Shown here one piece after another: positions 52,461-64,000 of a stretch of 64,000 nt of DNA. Positions within the stretch are counted from its first letter, which is position 1; every line of letters begins with the position of its first letter. This DNA comes from Dryas octopetala (lineage: Eukaryota > Streptophyta > Magnoliopsida > Rosales > Rosaceae). Location: NCBI GenBank assembly GCA_963921425.1, contig OY992840.1:374501-438500 (forward strand), written 5' to 3'. A model generated the notes under the pieces. It ran no database searches, was not told the DNA's origin, and saw only the letters and a program-made list of their open reading frames with translations. A program made the position numbers and the translations under genes.

Positions 52461-53753
52461 TATATACAATTGTTACCTCTAATTTACATTACATCATGAT
52501 CAGATCAATCATAACTCATAAGTATATCTCATATATGTTCTGTTTCAGGGCAGAATCAGAGAAGTACTTGGTGTGACATCAATCATTTCCTAAAGTGGTG
52601 CACATGCAATGTGTTTTTATCATTTGCTTTTGTTCTATTTTTATCAGAGAAGTACTTGTTCTGTTTTGACTGCAATATGCTTTTCAAGTCTTCATGTGTA
52701 GATGATATATCAATTATCAATGTTGTTTTTTTTTTTTTTTCCTTAGATTCTTTTGCATTTATTTTGGAACGTATGTATTTAAATTTGGAGTGTAATTTAT
52801 GGAATATTGTAAGATGTATTGCAAATCATATTTGTAATGTATTGTTTTTATGACTTATGGAGTATTGTAAAATGATTATTAATTATATTTTTGCTTAAAA
52901 ACGATTAATTTTTTCTTTGTAATAGGTAGAACTAGTCGTGTTCACCCGTTATTTTTCATATGGTGTTTGTGTTGGTCTTTTTGTCACCCATAGCTTAATG
53001 GGTTGCGTCGTGTTCATGTTGGTCTTTTTGTCATCCATAGCTTAACGAATCATATCATATTTACTAATTTTCATTAACGAGTTGTGTCGTGTTTAACCCA
53101 AACACGCAAAATCACGAACGGTGGCCAAATCTATTTACTATCACAGTATCACATAAGTTAAAAGTTAGCAGGAGAAAGCTAGAACTCTATCAATATGCAC
53201 TAACCAAAACTAGCAGACTGTCGGCATTTAAGGAAACCACGTCATTAAGCACATTGTTGACTGCTGCATCGAGTAGCAGCAGATCATTACCCCTCCATAA
53301 GAGGAACAAAGTTCCATCTTCCTCTCTCACACCCAAAAGTGTTTTCCCCAAACTGAAAACCCTCAAATCCCCAAATTCCCTCCTATCCCTCTCAACGCTC
53401 TCAACCGAACCAAAACTAGTGCAAAGCTCTGGACTTTCTTTTTAAATTTTATGTCACATTGCCACCAAAAATGACAAACCTACCATGAAGTTGAAATTCA
53501 ACTGCGTAGTTTTGGTCCGTTGAAGCTCGCCTGCAACTGCAAATTTCCACACCTTGTTGCTTTTCCTGAGCTCTCTCTGCGGTCAGTTCTCTTTCTCTGT
53601 TTCTCTCTGCCACCACCCACTGGTTTTTTAATTTTAGTATTCTGCAGCCATAAAACCCCACCATATCCATATGGACGTGTCAATACAATTTAAAATCTTG
53701 AAATTATTGGGGAAGTTAGAGACTTTATAATCATCACCTTCATATAATCAGTC
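52461..53753. other. Spacer and FRS5-like promoter/leader region
   Basis: Around 52930-53110 there is a diverged direct repeat (TGTTGGTCTTTTTGTCAYCC twice, about 70 bases apart) that looks like a transposon scrap. 53160-53445 has a serine/threonine-rich frame on the plus strand that I could not identify; it may be leader sequence or a gene scrap. 53455-53753 is the probable 5' UTR region of the following gene. Confidence 0.35.
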
Positions 53754-56592
53754 ATGGACTTTGAGCCTCTCAACATTGAGAATGATGTGGTGGAATTTGA
53801 CATGGGTGGTTCTGGCGAAGATGACACCACTGCCCTCGACTTACAACACCCAGATGATAACTATGATATTTTCGATGATGATTTAGTCCAACCCTCTGAT
53901 TCTACTAGGTCTCGTGATGATTTCGCTAATGGGGATCCCAACCTTGAACCCTATGAGGGCATGGAATTCGATTCTGAACAGGCCTCCCGCATTTTCTATA
54001 ATTCTTATGCACGGCGAGTTGGTTTCAGCACCCGGGTTAGCGTGTATCAGCGCTCACGTCGTGATGGCTCCATCATATGCCGCCAAATTGTGTGTTCCCG
54101 TGAAGGCTTTCGTCGTGATGGAGGTGAAAATAGGTCCAAGCGGCAGCGTACAATCACTAGAGTTGGCTGTAAAGCACAGATGACCGTGAAGAAACAGAGT
54201 TCAGGAAGATGGGCAGTTTCGAAACTAGTTAAGGAACATAATCATGAGCTTGTGCCTCCAGATAAGGTGCATTGTCTCCGTTCACATAGGCACGTCTCTG
54301 GTCCTGCTCGAAGCCTGATTGATACCCTTCAAGCGGCTGGGATGGGTCCTAGTGGGGTAATGTCTGTGCTGATCAAGGAATCGGGTGGAATTAATAATGT
54401 TGGTTTTACAAAAGTCGATTGCCAGAATTATATGAGTAGCAGCAGGCAGAGAACTCTAGGGAGTGGTGGTCAGTTCGTTTTTGACTATTTGAAGAGAATG
54501 CAGGTCGAGGATCCTGGTTTCTTTTGTGCCGTCCAGGGTGATCTTGAGAATCCAACAGGAAACATTTTCTGGGCCGATGCAAATTCAAGAATGAATTATA
54601 ACTACTTTGGAGATACTGTTACATTTGACACAACATATAGAACAAACCGATACCGGGTCCCATTTGCCCCATTTACTGGGTGGAACCATCACGGGCAGCC
54701 TGTTTTATTTGGATGTGCATTACTCCTTAATGAGTCAGAGTCCTCATTTGTTTGGCTATTCCAGACTTGGCTAGCTGCAATGTCTAGCCGTCATCCCTTC
54801 TCAATTACAACAGACCAGGATAGAATCATTCGGGCTGCCGTTATGCAAGTATTCCCTGGAACCCGCCACCGATTTTGTAAATGGAACGTGTTCCGGGAGG
54901 CTCAGGAGAAGTTGTCCGACCTGTATCACTCACACCCCACTTTTGAAGCTGAGTTCCAGAGGTGCATCAATGTGACAGAGACAATTGACGAATTTGAGTC
55001 GTGTTGGGAGTCCCTTCTTCAAAGGTATGATCTTGCGGATAATGAATGGCTTCAGTCAATGTACGATGCTCGGCAGCAATGGGTGCCGGTTTTTCTTCGG
55101 GATACATTTTTTGGGGAGATGGCCGCAGCCCAAGGAAGTGATAATATAAACTCATACTTTGATGGCTATATAAATGCATCAACCAATATTCAGGTGCTGA
55201 TAAAGCAATATGAAAAAGCGATCGCCACTCGCCATGAAAAGGAAGTAAAGGCAGATTATGATACAATGAACATCTCTCCAGTTCTAAGGACACCATCTCC
55301 AATGGAAAAACAAGCTGCAAAACTTTATACAAGGATAATATTCATGAAATTCCAAGAGGAATTGGTCGAGACACTTGCTTATCCTGCAACTATGGTTGAT
55401 GATACAGGATCAGAAACCATGTATCGGGTCGCAAAATTTGGGGAAGACCACAGAGCAAACATTGTTAGGTTCAATGTTTTTGAGAAGAAAGCTATCTGTT
55501 GCTGCCAAATGTTTGAGTTTTCTGGTATTATTTGTAGGCACATATTAGCAGTCTTCAGAGTAACCAATGTTCTTACACTTCCATCACACTACATATTGAA
55601 ACGTTGGACCAAAAATGCAAAAAGTGGAGTTTTATGGGACGAACACACTCTTGGATTCTCAAATAATTCTCAAGATTCCTCTGCTGCTTGGTATGACAAC
55701 CTACGCAGGGAAGCCATCAAATATGTAGAAGAGGGGGTAGAATCTGTGCATGTTTATAATGTGGCAATGGACGCCCTTCATGAGGCTGCGAACATGGTTG
55801 CTGCTGCAAAGAAGCTTGGTCCTGGAGTAGTGATACAAAATAGTCCGATTAATTGTAGCCAGCAGCTTCAGTCTTGTACTGTGGTAAGTTCTTTTCGCAG
55901 AAGAGGCTTCACTTTGCTTGGCCTCTGCATTGTAACATTTTGTTGTATGTTTTCAAGACATAATTGTGTGCTCAGTGCTGTGTGTATCATCTTCAATATG
56001 CCTCCCTTTTTTCTCTGTCATTTGGAACTTTCTGCAGGTCTTTTCTCCAAAAACTATGTGTCTAAAAATCTGAACAGATGTTCTAGACATCAAATTGGGT
56101 TTTAATTCATATCAAATTAAAATGGTCTAGGAATATGTAGATCTTCAGTTTCTAAGCCATAGATTCTGTCATTCGTTTTTGATTAAATTTTGGAATAATA
56201 TACCCTATCCATTGATTGGTGATCTTAAATAAAATTTTGAGAGGAATTGGGGAAAAATTATGAAAGGACTTAGAAATTGTCCAAGTATGTATCTAGTTTT
56301 GAAAAATCACACAATTTCAGAATTATTTTTTCACCAATTTCCACAGTTTGCTGCTCTAGGTTCTTTAATGCATTTTGATCTGTTTGTTGCTTTCTTCTAA
56401 CTTCTGCCCTTGTCTTCAATTTTGTAGGATCAAGACAAGAGAATTCAGGAATTGGCAGCTGAGGTGGGAAATGCAAGTCAGCAATGTGAAGCATATAGAG
56501 CAAAGCTATTTTCTGTTCTGAAGGATATGGAAGAACAGAAGTTAAAGATATCAGTGAATGTTCGGAATGTAAGGCTAAATCTAAAAAGTTAG
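53754..56592 (+). CDS. FRS5: FAR1-RELATED SEQUENCE 5-like protein (FRS5)
   Basis: Two exons, 53754-55883 and 56428-56592, giving 764 residues. The intron has good GTAAGT/TAG borders; reading through it would add an unrelated tail. The N-terminus is acidic, followed by a FAR1 DNA-binding domain (about 70-168: GMEFDSEQASRIFYNSYARR, ending EHNHELV), a MULE-transposase-derived domain (about 245-380, aspartates at D292 in TFDTTYRTNRY and D354 in ITTDQD), a SWIM zinc finger (about 582-597, CCCQMFEFSGIICRHIL) and a C-terminal coiled coil from the small second exon. FAR1/FHY3 proteins are domesticated Mutator-type transposases that act as transcription factors in light and developmental responses. 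I prefer FRS5 among FRS genes from the overall layout, with moderate certainty on the number. Confidence 0.88.
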
Positions 56593-57208
56593 AACCTTTC
56601 CACCCCTTTCTTGTAAACTACCAAAAAGCAAGTGGAAGAGGGAGTCTACACCGATGCTAATATTAAGGGGATATTGGAATGTTTTTGTTTTCCCCTTATT
56701 GTAGGCCGGGAAATTATGCAGAGTTGTAGAATAGTGTTTATGTAGTTGATGGAGAAGAAATCAAATAACTTTTGATGTCTTCCTGTTGTATATAAAGGTT
56801 TTGTTAGAGCAACATGTTCTCTTGTGTAACTCTTGAGTGGAACTTGGTTCTTTTTTTGTTTTTGTTGGGTAACATTGAATGGAGCATTATGCAAGATGTA
56901 TGCTGTTCCATGTCTAGTCTCTCCAGGACAAAAATCTCCAAAGTACTGCTTATTTGGAAATCAGAAATGAAAAATGCATGCCTAACCCACAAAAAAGGAG
57001 TAAAAAATAAAAGAAAAGAAATGAAGCAACGCAGGGAAAAATTATTCTGTATAATCGATATATTAACACGTGGTATAACCAGTCTATGTGTTATAAATTT
57101 ATAATATAAACACATCGTCTAATAATACCCTTAGTTGTTAGATTGGTTATACTACGTGGCGGTATATCAGTTATACCTTATAATTTTTCCAGCGGAGGCA
57201 TGAGTGGG
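56593..57208. other. FRS5-like 3' region and spacer
   Basis: Includes the 3' UTR (to roughly 56810). No other gene recognised. Confidence 0.4.
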
Positions 57209-57217
57209 ATTTTATTT

Positions 57218-58108
57218 GAGAAATTTTATTTAATAATCCATTTAAATATCCCTTAAACTTTTTTGACCCCCTAGCTCCAAAATTAACTTTTATGATGCTT
57301 TTGCCTGTGAAATACCCATAATACCCTTCATATATATAAAAAAAGAAAAAAAAAAAAACCCCACGTCGCCCAGGAAAACCCACAAAAAAAAACCCCTCGC
57401 CTCCCCCTCGTCGCCCAGGAAAACCCAGAAAATGGTTGATTTTTTAAGAGATCAAACCCATCAAACCCATCAAAACCCAGAAAATTTTCAGATATGGTGG
57501 AATTTGTGGTTGTCATGTGGCCATGTGGCGACCACAAATTCGACCATATGGCGATCAGAAATTCCACCAGATCGTGTTATAGCACATTCCACTAGATTTG
57601 AGTTTTCGAATTTTTTTTTTGTTTTTTTGTTTTTCAAATTTGAGTTAGAAGAGAAGGGGAGAGAGATAGAGAGAGAAAATGATGGGTCGCTGGCTGGTGC
57701 CCACCACCATCCTCCACCTCCTCCACCGACCTCTCATCTCTGTCTCTGTCTCCCTTTCCCTCTCAACCCATTTAGAGAAAAATTCAGATCTAGATTTCGA
57801 ATTTTGTTTTTTAGATGTGGATTGGGAGAGAAGGGGAGAGAGATAGATAGAGGAGATGATGGGTCATTGGCCAGTGAGGGAGGTCGCTCTCCATGGCGAT
57901 TGCTGCAGGAAGAAGGTGGATGAGGGTTTGGCTATTGCAACAACTTGTCCAATTTTTGGTCGACACATGGTGGACTGTATCGACATTTTTGTATATAAAA
58001 GAGTATTTTGGTCTGAAAAATACAAAATGATCATTATTATTAGTTTTGGGGTTATGGGGTCAAAAAAGTTTAAGGGGTATTTAAAAAGGTTATTGAATAA
58101 AATTTCTC
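57218..58108. mobile_element. MULE-like non-autonomous element, 891 bp, with long terminal inverted repeats
   Basis: The left end GAGAAATTTTATTTAATAAT and about 70 further bases (CTTAAACTTTTTTGACCCC) are repeated inverted at the right end (GGGGTCAAAAAAGTTTAAG, ending AAATTTCTC at 58108). Flanking 9-mers ATTTTATTT (57209-57217) and ATTCTATTT (58109-58117) agree at 8 of 9, fitting a Mutator-type target duplication. The interior has a purine-rich block present twice (GAGAAGGGGAGAGAGATAGA at about 57651 and again at about 57828), each followed by ATGATGGGTC. It could carry captured host sequence; no gene is recognised. Confidence 0.85.
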
Positions 58109-58237
58109 ATTCTATTTTCTGTTTTGATGGGCCGCTCAATTGGGCCTAGTGGGGGTGGGCCAACATGGAAAGGGGGCTTTTTATGGAGAAAAAAGAAGAA
58201 GAAGAATGACGTTAGAGGATTTGAATTTCAAAAAGAG

Positions 58238-58289
58238 TGGCCGTTGGGGGGCAACGATCAAAATGCTCTTAAAACGGTTATATATATAA
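58238..58289 (+). promoter_or_regulatory. CDKB2 promoter: MSA-type mitotic motifs and TATA box
   Basis: The reverse complement of 58238-58248 is CCCAACGGCCA, a full match to the mitosis-specific activator consensus YCYAACGGYYA. A second core, AACGGTTA, lies on the plus strand at 58273-58280, and a TATATATAAG TATA-like run follows directly. MSA elements bind three-repeat MYB factors and drive G2/M expression, which fits a CDKB2 gene starting at 58390. Confidence 0.7.
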
Positions 58290-58353
58290 GGGAGGGTCGG
58301 GATCTAATGTAAAGGCGTTGGAGACTCGAAAATTGAAATCAAAATCAGCGAAG

Positions 58354-58355
<2 letters not shown>

Positions 58356-58389
<34 letters not shown>
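58356..58389 (+). repeat. GA microsatellite in the CDKB2 leader, touching the start codon
   Basis: (AG)n of about 34 nt runs directly into the ATG at 58390. GA-rich leaders are common in plants and can bind BPC/GAGA-type factors. Confidence 0.9.
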
Positions 58390-60224
<1,835 letters not shown>

Positions 60225-60549
60225 AAAAACATGATTTAGCAGATGACAGAAGCACACTATCATATGTGGATTGGGATGCTTTCTTTTGATCATCGCTAAC
60301 AGATGTTTTGTAGTGAATTTTATTTGCTTTCCTCAAGCATATTTGCAGTTGTAATATCTTAGGATTGATCAGAAAAAGTGGATTGCTCAACTTTGCTTAA
60401 TTCTAATGTCTGATTACAAGACTGAAAACTACCATTGCTGTTTACAATTTGCAAGAATGTTTTTTTGTTTGACAAATTTGCCTACGATTCTATTAGAAGA
60501 CTGATGTATAAAATTTTGCCGCAAATGGATAATCTGCCTTGTTGCCGGT

Positions 60550-63208
60550 TCACATTCGGACCACAAGCCACATGAAGAATGCCGACCAAAAGGTAAGTGA
60601 TACCGAAGCAAAAATGTACGTCCACAGCATGATGACTGAACATTCCTTCTCTCCGGCTCCAAACAATTGAGTGATGGTTCCTGCCAATTATTAAGGATAA
60701 ATGTTGAGAACATGAAGGAAATTTGGTAATTGAAGATAAGGTGCATATTTGTTAGGGAAAAGAGTGACTGAGGCTGATCACAATTGAACCAATTTGCACA
60801 TTACAATTTGTGTTGCTAAATAGTTGGACAGAAACCTGCCAGAGATTTCTGGTTTATACCTATGTTCATTGCAGGAGGGAGTGAGAACTGAATCAGAAGA
60901 ACAAACAGATACAATGGGTCAGAGTGCACCAAGCCAAATTTTAGTGCCCCTTTAACAATCAATATGCCTGTAAGAGGCAGGAAAACATAGCGAACAAATA
61001 TGATGCCAACAACGAGGGATTTCTGTATCCCTGACCCTCTCAAACCTGAAAGAACAATTTCAAATGAGTTAAACTAAAACTTAAGTATCAACATAGAAAA
61101 AGGTCGCCCTCGTATGAGTTTGTACCTTTAAGTAGGTTTCCTCCTACTATCAAAGTGAGAGTTGGGATAGCTCCATCTCTGCAATCAAAAAGAGAGAAGT
61201 TAAAATACCTAAATAAGCAACAAAGTGAACATTCAACCAAAAAAAAAAAAGCAACCAAGTGAACAATACTGTCTTTGCAATCAAATTTTAGCATGGTGAA
61301 TACACCGTCTCTGCAACCATCTGCTTTGACCATGTTTTGTGCAATTCGGATTAACACTAGAGGACTATTCTACAATGCACAATCAACCAGTCTTACTTGT
61401 GTGAACGAACTATACTACTACAGCACATGAGAATCAGAATGCGCGGCAATAGGACCAAACATACATCTTCACTAGAATCTTACAATATTAGAAACTACAA
61501 CATTAGCGTTGGTTGTCCATAAGTGCAAACATCAGGTCTAAATGACAAGAGTTGGATACAGTTTGTGCATAAGTTTTATACCCCAACAACAAAGTAGTGT
61601 CTTGGATCACCCGTAGAGGAGCACCATCTCCTATCAACAATTTTCTAATCTGAGGGACGAGTCCGATTACAAACCCAGAAATCTATAAAGAAAAAAGCTC
61701 AAGTTTGGTCATTGTGTCAATAAACTATTGCTTAAGCTGCATCAAAATGCATTTACATCAGAAAAATAATTGAAACAAATAAATAAAGTGATGAAAGGTC
61801 ATACCGCTGCCATAGTTGAAGGGGCAAATATTGTTTTCAGATTGATATTTCTAAACACCATCACTATACGTTGCATTATTTTACCTGAATTTGTCACCTG
61901 CCATGACAAATGACAACGATATGCCATGTTATACACAAATTATAAGTAGTTGGAATACATGAACAAAGCGAAAAATGATGGTAACATAACAAAGTTAGCA
62001 ATTCAGTTAGAAAAATGAGGTTAGCAACCTTATCTTTTTCTTGAGATATAGTGCAGGGCAGTGCAAGTTGATCAGAATCGTCCCCCACTATCACATAGTC
62101 CTTTGAAGAAAGCAGAGGCTCACTGCAACTTACTTGGTTTGATGTGGAGGATCTCCCAGAAGACTGGGTAGTGTCTTGGGTGTCCCTCGTTGAAGATATC
62201 CGCACAATATTATACACATAGGACCACAAATAAATTGCTCCTATCTATAGAAGAAAAACAATTGTTTGAGGACCAGAAAAGTGGTAAAGTAATAAAAGTT
62301 ATTGAGGAGCAGAAGAAATGTAGGTACCGCCATTGAAAGCGAAGCATAAGCCAATCCATAAGAACGACAGACATCAGGAGCTCCAAATGGGCTCCCTTTT
62401 TCTTTACAAACAGCTGGGATTATAATGAGGAGCATGTTCCCCAAATTTCCTGTTCACATAAACTCAGTGATTTAGAAGGCAGAAGCTAGGTGGTGGTACA
62501 AATTAAGATTCAGAAAACAACCTGCAGCACAGCAACCCAAGATGAGGCCTCGCAGATGAGCCGGAGGCCTTGTTAGTTGGATGAGTATCCATCCTAGTAT
62601 TGAACCTATAATAAATGTGATGAGGATATTCACCGGCATGAACCACCTACACATTCACATTCGATCAAACTACTTGTAAACTTTTTAATTATCCCATTAG
62701 AAACTGATAATTACTCATTAATGAAACTGTAACTCACAACTTAATCATGCTTTCATAAGTTATTGTCTGCGCAAGGTTGGTCCCCACCAGGGCAGGACTG
62801 AATACATAAAATACAACCTGTTCACAAAAATATCACAATCACATTCTGAAAGATGACTGCATGATGCATGTAGAAATTACAGTGAAACCAAACAGAACTG
62901 CATGGAAATTCTTTGATTTTAGCAACCAACAGATTCTGTGTTTTTTTTTTTTTTTTTTTTTGTTAAAAAAAGAAAGAAAGAAAGAAGATTGTGTTCAACA
63001 TGAGTAAAGCTGAAAAAATCGTAAGCCACACAAACTATCAAAATAAATAAAACTGATAAAATTAAGAATTTACTGTGTTTAACTGCTTCCTAGTATCATC
63101 TCCTAAAATATTGACTCGATCAAGTGCAAGATATGAGCCAAGCGCAGTAATTAAGAGCACTTTCAATACTGGAATTGATGCGGTGATGAAGAGCTGAAAA
63201 AGTCCCAT
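60550..63208 (-). CDS. PILS: PIN-LIKES (PILS) auxin carrier of the ER membrane
   Basis: Ten exons on the minus strand: 63208-63074, 62817-62738, 62646-62522, 62449-62328, 62244-62029, 61897-61805, 61682-61582, 61178-61126, 61045-60860 and 60680-60550; 413 residues, in the PILS range. The N-terminal membrane block includes WFMPVNILITFIIGSILGW and LTRPPAHLRGLILGCCAAG, then GNMLLIIIPAVCKEKG. A hydrophilic central loop (exon 5, serine-rich, about residues 155-226) is followed by FAPSTMAA, GDGAPLRVIQD, PTLTLIVGGNLLKG and the C-terminal helices with PPAMNIG and CSVIMLWTY. PILS proteins sit in the ER membrane and limit nuclear auxin signalling by sequestering auxin. It is closest in memory to the PILS1/PILS3 group; I cannot fix the number. 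Further 5' UTR exons may lie at about 63250-63530. Confidence 0.92.
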
Positions 63209-64000
63209 CTTTGCTCCAAACCAAGCCCTTCGACCACCCTCTCAATTCTGAAAACGGTCTTCACCAATTACCAGTTATCTCCTCCGCTAACAAAGAAGAA
63301 CAAAAGACAAACAAATTATACCTATAATGTGTGAGGATTTGAAGAACACAATATAAATATATAAAATGACGCAGCCGGCAGAAGAGGACAGAGCAGGATA
63401 TTATTATTAATATCAAATTGTTCAATATTATGTCAGAATTTGTTCAACGACAAAAGAGATGCATTGAATGAATTGATGAATATGAGAAAATGGTTGCGAC
63501 TTACCAAGAAGCACATGGTGTGCACAAGCGTATACGGTCTTTGTAAGTCCTAATAAGCAAGAGCAGGTTGCATCCAATTAATGTGGATATGAAAATGAGG
63601 CACTGCGTCAGCACGTGCGTCTCTTGTGTTGGTGGATGCCTCAAATGCCGATCGACAACCAATTCACGTCTGCATTTTCTGTCTTTTTCCGGTTGCTATT
63701 GACGACTGAATTTGCATGGCATCCCCTGGCGTTGTGGGACCCATCTCTCTCTCTCTAGTCTCTATCTCTTAATGTCCCTTTCTCTAATTTTGTCACATGC
63801 TCATAATGCTCAGTGATCATTCAATTCATTTCTAATAAATCCCCCTTTTCTCTCTACCTCTTGTCATCTTGTGTGTCTAAACCACCCTAACAACAGATTC
63901 TCAGAACAGATTTAATGGTCCTAAATGGATGGCCATGCATCCATGTGATGCAATTAAAATACAAAAGATTCCCAAACAAAAAATAAAGGAGATCCCTCAA
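63209..64000 (-). promoter_or_regulatory. Leader and promoter region of the PILS gene
   Basis: Sequence upstream of the PILS start on the minus strand. A possible splice acceptor near 63240 hints at a leader intron. A CT run occurs near 63747-63760. No other gene is seen up to the window end. Confidence 0.4.

Noticed and set aside
53089..53445. Serine/threonine-rich plus-strand frame and an open antisense frame upstream of FRS5
   Set aside because: I could not recognise either protein, and there are no supporting splice sites or neighbours; noted only within the spacer entry.
57432..57923. Open frames inside the MULE-like element upstream of CDKB2
   Set aside because: Proline/histidine-rich low-complexity translation with no family resemblance; explained by the transposon interior.

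Overview
The window is nuclear DNA of a eudicot plant. Genes have many short AT-rich introns with GT..AG borders, and the proteins are plant-type: a PPTTLRE cyclin-dependent kinase, a FAR1-related factor, bZIP60, the PFP alpha subunit and a PIN-LIKES carrier. Gene islands sit among AT-rich DNA full of plant transposons (Copia and Gypsy LTR elements, CACTA, MULE, hAT, PIF/Harbinger). I cannot name the species. Seven host genes look intact. Exon borders were placed by eye, and for the multi-exon genes the exon lengths add up to a continuous frame.

Layout. 1-1541: a repeat element cut by the window edge; its full inverted sister lies at 42981-44842. 2470-5395 (+): BUBR1/MAD3-type spindle-checkpoint protein with two KEN boxes. 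6.7-8.2 kb: three fold-back elements. 9.3-16.5 kb: decayed CACTA (En/Spm) coding sequence. 18454-20168 (+): bZIP60, with the IRE1 splice site readable across an exon junction. 21.6-22.5 kb: FAR1-like pseudogene with a small internal inversion. 22.5-29.4 kb: gene-poor DNA with a solo LTR that has a perfect target duplication. 29497-35371 (+): PFP alpha subunit, 19 exons, with a hAT-like insertion in intron 7. 35762-36832 (-): ZRK-type pseudokinase. 37.4-38.2 kb: PIF/Harbinger remnant. 39.2-39.9 kb: a 631-bp near-palindrome. 40.3-45.0 kb: a putative solo LTR interrupted by the 1.86-kb repeat element. 45.3-46.5 kb: LTR-element fragments. 47306-52150: a young but disabled Copia element inserted in a gene-like fragment. 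53754-56592 (+): FRS5-like FAR1-family factor. 57218-58108: a MULE-like element. 58390-60224 (+): CDKB2 with MSA-type mitotic promoter motifs. 60550-63208 (-): PIN-LIKES carrier, tail-to-tail with CDKB2.

The genes do not form one pathway. BUBR1 and CDKB2 are both mitotic, bZIP60 and PILS proteins both belong to the ER, and the ZRK is an immune-type pseudokinase; this looks like ordinary plant gene order. The strongest readable mechanism is the bZIP60 unconventional splice site: two CTGCTG loops exactly 20 nt apart in the spliced mRNA, the second hairpin straddling a normal exon junction, so that the frame switches from a membrane-anchored tail to a basic, nuclear-type tail. I found no clearly undescribed system.
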